The notes under the pieces are model-generated. The model did no database searches and was not told the DNA's origin. It was given only the letters and a program-made list of their open reading frames with translations. A DNA stretch of 64,000 nt from Rhododendron vialii (lineage: Eukaryota > Streptophyta > Magnoliopsida > Ericales > Ericaceae), in NCBI RefSeq assembly GCF_030253575.1, contig NC_080567.1:38425001-38489000 (forward strand), written 5' to 3'. Below are positions 57,330 through 64,000 of the stretch, in pieces. Each line of letters opens with the position of its first letter. The stretch's first letter is position 1. The translations under genes and the position numbers were made by a program.

Positions 57330-59948
57330 ATGGATCTCTTCTCTTTCACCCCCTTCCCTCTCATTCTCACTCTGCTTCTTCTTTCAAAAGGTAAAATAGA
57401 GTAGTAAAAACAAAATGTAGCATTTCTTCATCTGGGTTTCTCTCACATTCATCTATAATGAACTGGGTTTCCATATATACCCAAAGATTAAAGCTTTTAA
57501 GCTAACAAATTTTTCATGCTCTGTTTGTTCACATCTCAGGTGTTTTGGGGGCTACATTCACCTTCTACAACAAATGTGACTACACAGTATGGCCTGGAAT
57601 CCTAGCAAATGCAGGCAGCCCTAGTCTCGACAGCACTGGATTCGAGCTCCCCACTGACAGCTCACGCACGTTCCAAGCCCCAACCGGCTGGTCGGGCCGA
57701 TTCTGGGCCCGGACCGGGTGCAACTTCGACGGATCCGAGTCCACGTCCTGCTCCACCGGCGACTGCGGCTCAGGCGAAGTAGAATGCAACGGCGCCGGAG
57801 CCGCGCCCCCGGCGACCCTAGCCGAGTTCACTCTAGGTACGGGCGGGCAGGATTTCTACGACGTAAGCCTCGTGGACGGGTACAACGTGCCCATGATAGT
57901 GGAAGCGAGTGGCGGGTCGGGTATGTGCGCGTCGACCGGGTGCGTGACCGACTTGAACTCGCAATGCCCAGCCGAATTGAGGGTGAGTGACGGTGGGGGG
58001 TGTAAGAGCGCGTGCGAGGCGTTCGGGAGTCCTCAGTACTGTTGCAGCGGCGCGTATAACTCACCCGCGACCTGTAAGCCGTCGATTTACTCGGAGATGT
58101 TTAAGTCGGCCTGTCCGAGGTCGTATAGTTATGCGTATGATGATCCTACGAGCACGTTCACGTGTGCCGGTGCTGATTATACCATCACGTTTTGCCCCTC
58201 CACGCCAAGGTAAGCAAACATACATTCCTTTGCATTTTTTCAATTATTTACTCCTAGTAACCTTTTTTTTAACGTTAAGCGGTGAGAGATTTATTTTCTA
58301 TAACCGAACATTACATCAATTAACATCAATTTTGTGAGGTCAGGTTAGTCACACTCAAATACATGACAACAGAAACCAAGTTTGGAGAAGTTGGTTGTCT
58401 CATGTTCAAGTCCCACTGGCGGGTTTGAGGTTTAAAGCTATGGACAGCCTCTGAAACCTATTAACTAGCATACTAAAACCTCACCAACACTCACTAATGT
58501 ATAAAGTGTGACCACAAAAAAAAACAGGGCACGAATAATTTGATGACAACAACTACACAAGAGAACTAAGAATAGACAAGATTTGACTCATTATCCTCCC
58601 AACAGAGTGCAGTTGTGGAAACCTGGCCTAATTGCTGTCCGGAGAAGGCCCCTAGAATCCCATGTAGCAACTTTTTGATTGAGAGCAATAAAATGTCACT
58701 CTTAGTAAACTAGGCTGCTGCTTTAGTTGGTTTGCAATTTTCCACTTGGGGATTAATAATTTTCACTTTCCTTTTGGACCATTGCTTTTGGTTGTATGAT
58801 GCATATTTATATGGTATTCTTTTTTCTGTTGAGGAGCATACGTACAAGAAACCAAGAATAAAGAGCTTGTTATTATTGTAATAATACCCTCCTGTTAAAG
58901 TAAAATGTCGGAATATTAGCTAGGATTGAAGATCATTCTGCCCGTTAAAAAAATGGGTGTAAGAAGATCATCCTGTTACTTTCACGGAAGCCAAATATAC
59001 TAATGCTTTGAGTAAGTGGAATGTTTGCCTCGTCTTGAACTTCAAGATTCCGGAATTAGTCATGGTTTTTACAAGCTAACCCGATAGCCGTTTATTAGAA
59101 AATAAAACGATTATTTATTGTAATTCCTGCCGAATTACCACTCCCAAACATTAGTTAGGACTGATCCCTACCTACAGCTTTGGTACATTTGTGTTCTCTA
59201 ACACTTGAATGCAAGAATGTACTCCTACAAGGATATGTTACATGTGACGTGCATGTATGCGTGTCAGTGTGTGCATGTGGATATGTAGAGGGGATTGTTA
59301 GGGCTTCAGTTCACAGTTGATATTCTCATTTCTCTCTATACTTTGTCTATATTTTGGGATTCAGTTTAGTTTTTTTTATTATAACGGAATTATCTGAAGT
59401 TTTGCCACCAATGCATAAAAATTGACTACGGCCCATTAAATTTCCACCTAAAAAACCTGACTTTGGATGATTTATTAATATACGCTGCACAGATCATTTA
59501 TGTTGTGCAGTCATTTTAACGTGTATTCATTTCTTTTACCTGCAGTCAAAAATCTGCTAGCTATTCACCACCCCCACCGACGACTGCGGATGGTTCTGGA
59601 TCTGGGTCTGGGTCAGGATCTATGGATTATTCGGGGTCAGGGACTTTTGGTTCTGGTTCAGAAACGATGGGTTCGGGTTCGGGTTCGGGTTCCGGCTCAG
59701 GGACTATGGGTTCGGATTCAGGCTCAGGGACTATGGGTTCAGGTTCAGGGACTACGGGCTCGGGTTCAGAAACGATGGGTTCAGTTTCAGGGTCTGGATC
59801 TGCATCTGAAGCTATGTTATCTGATGGGACGTATCTAGCTCGTTTGGCCATGGGTGATTCAACCAGGACTCTCTCTCCCTCTGCTTTGCATTCTGCTCTT
59901 ATTGCCTATGCAACTTTCTCTTTTATCTTCTCTTTTCTCTACTTGTAG
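57330..59948 (+). CDS. GPI-anchored thaumatin-like protein, 3 exons, 377 aa
   Basis: Secreted thaumatin-like (PR-5 family) protein with a Ser/Gly linker and a C-terminal GPI-anchor signal, so probably on the outer plasma membrane or in the wall. Exons are 57330-57390 (signal peptide MDLFSFTPFPLILTLLLLSK), 57540-58209 (thaumatin domain) and 59546-59948 (linker and tail); the introns are phase 1 and phase 2, both GT-AG. The mature domain starts after ...KGVLGA with TFTFYNKCDYTVWPG and has the canonical 16 cysteines (for example SCSTGDCGSGEVEC and QYCCSGAYNSPATC). It has the acidic-cleft residues R, E, D, D in FWARTG, AEFTLG and DFYDVSLVDGYN. Residues about 245-345 include SPPPPTT and repeated GSGSG/GTMGS units. 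The tail LHSALIAYATFSFIFSFLYL is a hydrophobic GPI-type signal. Function in defence or wall remodelling is family knowledge, not shown here. Confidence 0.93.
58210..59545 (+). other. Second intron of the thaumatin-like gene (1336 nt)
   Basis: The donor GTAAGC at 58210 places TAA in frame two codons after the last cysteine. Reading into the intron therefore ends the protein as ...CPSTPR without linker or anchor. Within it, near 58404-58423, is a GTTCAAGTCCCACTGG string resembling a tRNA/SINE box B, but the rest of a SINE is not convincing. Confidence 0.8.
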
Positions 59949-62199
59949 ACTGTGGTCTCTCTATCTCGCTCTCTCTCACGGCAAATGGCTTTTCGGGGAA
60001 TGGGGTTTTGGCTTTTTTAGTTGTATTAGACGTGATGGATTAATCCAGATTGTAAACCACCAACTTCCAATTCTCCCACAAAATCAGTGTTCATATAAGC
60101 AAAACGTCTTTTAATTTTTCCATAGTTTGGACATGAGCCTTGGCTTTTTCTTGTTTTCAAAGCTTTTCAGGTTCTATTGTATAAGGGTTTTTGAAGCAAA
60201 AAAAGTGATAATTAGAAGATGTTTTCAGTAGAACATTGAGGGTCGACAATGCCTAGGGACTCAATCCCACCATCAATTAACTGGGAGTCCGAAAAGCTGG
60301 GGCAAAACCCCATATATGGACTAGCCTCATAAGAGTTGCCTACGAGCTTTCGAAGCTCAGATCTATGTTCCAAGTGTTGAGCCGGTTAGTTACTTGAATG
60401 GCTGTTGGTTGGAGTAAAGAAAGTAAAGATCAGAAGAGATTTGCCGTGACTGTGAGCTTGTGCGCGAAATGTGAAAGCGTATTTAGATTGTTGGTCAAGT
60501 ATGAGAAGGGATTTCTCTTTGCAGGAATTGCAAGCATTGCTCAGCTTTCTCGTCTTTGCCTGACTAGACTCTGTTTGTTCGATTATGAAAGAGGAAAAAG
60601 TTAGTGGAATGGAATCATTTTTCCCTTTGATTTGCTAAATCTAGCTGTAGCTTCCTCATGATGGGTGGTACTACTATTATTCCTTTGTTGAAATTTTTTG
60701 CAATACTCTGTTTGAATATAAACTGGTGGAGCCCTCGACGAGAAAAGGAGATGATATTGAAATCAAAGAATAAATTTAGCTTTTCTCCACTTGATCTTCT
60801 CATCTCTTTTGGGCTTTTTGTTTTCTCTCTGTCGATAAATGTGTTCACATCCTTGATCGAGAAACCGCAGTGGGAAATTATCGAGGTTGTGAAGAGGTCG
60901 TAATGTTTTGTGGGTCCAATCCACTAATCATCTTTATTGTAAGCCGAAAGCAAAAGGGAATCAATTTGATTGCTAGATAATTAATCATGCTATTATGCAA
61001 ATTTGATCTTAATGGTTCTATCAGGAGAAGCCATTCTGGAACAGCCACAATGAATAAGGTGATTCTGATCATCTACCCCACTTTGGAACAGGATTATACA
61101 GGACTGAAAGATGGAGCGTACAAGTTATGTTCAAGGACAAAAAAATAAATGTGAAAGGTGCTAAAACTGAACCTAAAAATAGAGAGAGCCATTATTGGTT
61201 GTCATAAGAAGACTACGGGGGACTGGGGGAGCAGAAACATGAGCAACAAGTTTATGGAGCATCATCCAAATGTCTTGATCCAATGATGCCGGATTGGGAA
61301 AATGGGAAGGAAGAAACGTAGAGGATAAAAGGATAAAGCTCACCATCCAAGTTAGAAAGTCAGTGAGATACAAATTGACACCACCCAATGAGGATTTAAC
61401 GACGAGAGATATAGGATTGGGAACTGCTCACCACTCTAAGAAATCCACCTAAGAGATACAAAAACGGAAAACTTGTCATCTATCAGAATCTACCGAAGGA
61501 TAAGAGTTACAGAAAGAAATAACTTCTCACTAGCCAAAGGCTATTTTAATACAACACTCAAAACTACTCATCTCATTCATAGTAACAAATTATATAGGTC
61601 ACTTGAAACAACCCTCAAAGGGTAGGAAATGACACTTTTGTGTTTGGAACGCTTTTTGAAAAAGTAGTAAGGATAATAAGTGGAGAGAGATAGAGAGAGA
61701 AATGATTGGAAGTAGGAGGAATCTTTTGAAAAATACTTTTAAAAAAAGAGAAGCAAACACAGTTACATTTTCAAGATATGAATCAAAAAGACTTGACCAT
61801 AGACTAATTGAAATATGTGTTTGACTCTTGAAATTTAAAAAACCTCGGAAACTTAAAAAGACTTATAAATATTTTGACTAGAAGCCAAAGAGACACGTCA
61901 ACGTTAACTTGAAAAACTGAAAAGACACTAGGAAATATTAATAATGAAGACACGTGTTATCCATATAATTGCCACGTAACTACCACGTCACCGGGGATAC
62001 GCTTCGGCGTCATCCAAATACAACAAACCCGGGGGGCCTGCTGTGCACCTCTGCACAACATCCCTGTCGTGCATCATCTCCCCCGCCCATCTGGGTTTTG
62101 GATGATTTGAATTAAAATAAAAAATTTCTAGGGAACAGTTTTGAAATACAACTGAGCTGTTGTGCATGTGGTGTTACAGTACGTGACAAATCAAAGGAT
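59949..62199. other. 3' flank of the thaumatin-like gene and intergenic DNA
   Basis: No gene recognised. A 3' UTR must begin at 59949. The remainder is AT-rich with no clear terminal repeats. Confidence 0.35.
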
Positions 62200-62565
62200 T
62201 CCGCGGGCCAATGTATGGTTTCATCACCTCTACAGAGTGAGAATGTTGAGTTTGCACTTGCGTAGAGCCTTATGTAACACATGCAAATCCCGTATTCACC
62301 CAAAAACCCAAGGAAGAAATAGGAACCATGGTCATCTCTGTGACCCTATAGCACCCCGGTTTCCCATTCTTTGAGGAGCTCATCATCTAAAATGAGTATT
62401 TGGTAGGTTATGAGGATTGTAATCTGTTAAGCACATTCGGATTCGGTAAAAAGGGCATCGATAGCCAGTAAAAAAAGAAGCTGCTATCAATGCAGTGCTA
62501 TCCGGATAACTATCCCGTTTACAAAAGGGCTTGAGAATTCTTCTCTCAGCGCTGCTTAGTAGTCA
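62200..62565 (-). pseudogene. Decayed duplicate of the GH10 xylanase last exon
   Basis: Read on minus, the pieces follow the same order as the intact exon at 63286-63621. They are LREEFSSPFVNGIVI (near 62535), MCLTDYNPHNLPNTHF (near 62435), DDELLKEWETG (near 62385), DDHGSYFFLGFLGEY (near 62335) and NSTFSLCRGDETIHW (near 62230). They lie in different frames, with a TAG at 62346-62348 and indels (a T-rich insertion near 62480). No protein can result. It sits about 0.7 kb downstream of the intact exon on the same strand, so it is best explained as a tandem duplication that decayed. Confidence 0.8.
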
Positions 62566-63285
62566 TCAAACAAGAAATGAAACTCTGGAAGGCTATGTTT
62601 GAGAAAATGAGCAGCCAATGGGTCCCCGATTGGTGTGACGTTTCAAAAAATTCAAGTCTGGCATTGCATCAAATGATTCTTGGCTACCAATCTCCGTGTG
62701 CACCCTAGCTATCCTTACAAAGAAATTAAGAAGCCCGTCGTTTTTGTAACTACTTTTGGTCGAGAAGGTTGTGTTTGATAGATGGACGTAAGGGAAAGGG
62801 AAAAAAAAAGGAAAGAACTTAATCTCCTTCACGCTACACACGTGTAGTTGAGAAAACTGTGAGAAGTAGTGAAATCAATCCTACTGATATCGTGTTGGCC
62901 TTATTATTTTGCCTTCTAATTCTGCATGTAAATACGGAATCCCAACGCTTTTGTTTTGTAATACAGACTAGAGATGCCTATATGGGGAGTGACACATTTT
63001 ACCGGGTTTTTTTGGCTAATAGCAAATGGTAGTGACTTCCGAACAAGGTTTTAAACATGAGATACATGCCACGGATTTGGAACTCTAATACTGATTACTG
63101 ACAGCTTACTGTTTGAAATTGTTCAATATTGATTGATACAGGTCGTATTAGTAATACTTATATAAGTATGTCGAAGCCACTGTTTACGAATGTGATCAAC
63201 TCATCATTCGATTAATCGATGTATATTCTACAGATTCAAGCTGCTATAGATCATGCTCTCAACAGACAACAACTATATCACCAAA
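62566..63285. other. 3' flank of the GH10 gene, no other gene
   Basis: About 720 bp between the intact exon and the decayed copy. It presumably contains the 3' UTR of the GH10 gene. No other feature recognised. Confidence 0.35.
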
Positions 63286-63621
63286 TCAAAGTTGAATGTT
63301 AAAATGTCTCGTCTCGTCACTTTTACACAGGGAGAAAGTTGAATTGACAGATCTGTTACCATATGTTACAGTCACCTGATATTCACCTAAGAATCCATAG
63401 AAGCCATAAGCACCATGTTCATCTGTCTGGCCCTGTTCAGGCCCAGTTTGCCATTCTTTCAAGAGTTTGTCGACTACATTACCGGCTGGAAGGTTATTAA
63501 AGTCGTTATCAGTTAGGCACATTTGGTAACAGCCATTTGGATGCAAGGCAGTCCACATCATAATCCCATGAACGGATGGATGAGAGAAGCCTTCTCTCAA
63601 TACTTCTTCTAGATAAATAGC
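63286..63621 (-). CDS. GH10 endo-1,4-beta-xylanase, last exon only (gene runs off the right edge)
   Basis: C-terminal 111 residues of a plant glycoside hydrolase family 10 xylanase, which cleaves xylan or modifies hemicellulose in the cell wall. The exon starts at 63621 after a CTTTTTCAG acceptor, in phase 0. It reads AIYLEEVLREGFSHPSVHGI, MMWTALHPNGCYQMCLTD, NNLPAGNVVDKLLKEW, GFYGFLGEYQVTVTYGN and NSTFSLCKSDETRHFNIQL before the stop. This covers the last strands of the catalytic barrel and the plant-specific C-terminal extension. The catalytic glutamates lie in earlier exons outside the window. Positions 63622-64000 look like intron; I see no further exon there. Confidence 0.9.
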   Translation of the reverse strand, partial: AIYLEEVLREGFSHPSVHGIMMWTALHPNGCYQMCLTDNDFNNLPAGNVVDKLLKEWQTGPEQGQTDEHGAYGFYGFLGEYQVTVTYGNRSVNSTFSLCKSDETRHFNIQL

Positions 63622-64000
63622 CTGAAAAAGAAGGGGAAAATCAAGTTGGGCATAAAAAGTGACGCAAACTTGCTTGCCTCAACTTATTTGAGAATTGTAC
63701 CACCCTTGGCAAAACAGTGATACTGCTGACATACTGAGATATCTTTATGCGGGCGAAAGCAACCTAAAAGAAGACCCATGTTCCATCAAATCTGCCTTAA
63801 CCTAAGGGGCATTTGGATGGATCGGATGTGGTTCTTTATGAACTCAATGTTTCGATGTTCGTGAGTCGTAAGTTAATGTAGGATATTGAAATCTAACTTC
63901 TCTTCAGTCCGCTCAGATGGTATTATTGGGCCACTATGAGATCCTTTCGATGATCTAAATCATTCATTTTCTAGGCCTCTTGGCGTAGATCATTGTATGG

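Noticed and set aside
58395..58430. GTTCAAGTCCCACTGG as a tRNA or SINE box B
   Set aside because: No matching box A at the right distance, no cloverleaf and no clear tail or duplication.
1..64000. CRISPR array, prokaryotic defence system or gene cluster
   Set aside because: No regularly spaced direct repeats with unique spacers and no bacterial-type operons. Introns and gene families are those of a plant nucleus.

Overview
The window is nuclear DNA from a flowering plant, and the gene families point to a eudicot. The evidence is spliceosomal introns, plant-only families (ARMADILLO-REPEAT-ONLY protein, AUX1/LAX auxin carrier, GPI-anchored thaumatin-like protein, plant GH10 xylanase) and many plant transposon relics. 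I cannot fix the species. It is not bacterial, and I found no CRISPR array, operon or defence island.

Four complete protein-coding genes are well supported. An ARO-type armadillo protein lies at 13355-15289 (+, intronless). A glycine-rich cold-shock/zinc-knuckle RNA-binding protein lies at 27629-28279 (+, intronless). A LAX2-like auxin influx carrier lies at 35581-40031 (-, eight exons, 488 aa, one GC-AG intron). A GPI-anchored thaumatin-like protein lies at 57330-59948 (+, three exons, 377 aa). The last exon of a GH10 xylanase enters from the right edge (63286-63621, -), and a decayed duplicate of that exon lies downstream at about 62200-62565.

The rest is gene-poor and built from layered transposon debris. 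Around 17.9-23.8 kb is a decayed PIF/Harbinger element with both of its genes (a Myb/SANT-like partner and a DDE transposase). The transposase is split by an LTR-like insertion flanked by a 5-bp target duplication. There are two solo LTRs with perfect 5-bp target-site duplications (49432-50367, 50747-52719), a 478-bp TRIM with a perfect 5-bp duplication (26628-27105) and a head-to-head pair of Copia-type LTR ends (4749-6130). There are also Stowaway, Tourist/Harbinger, hAT-like and MULE-type MITEs, an Au-like SINE, and 5'-truncated LINE tails that keep only the RNase H (RVT_3) end.

The most unusual pattern is a set of eight tiny insertions, mostly A or T tracts of 10-24 bp, each between perfect 10-19-bp direct repeats. 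Four of them share the end sequence TTTTGATC. They look like extreme 5'-truncated retroposition events. The genes do not form a pathway together; each stands alone between repeats.
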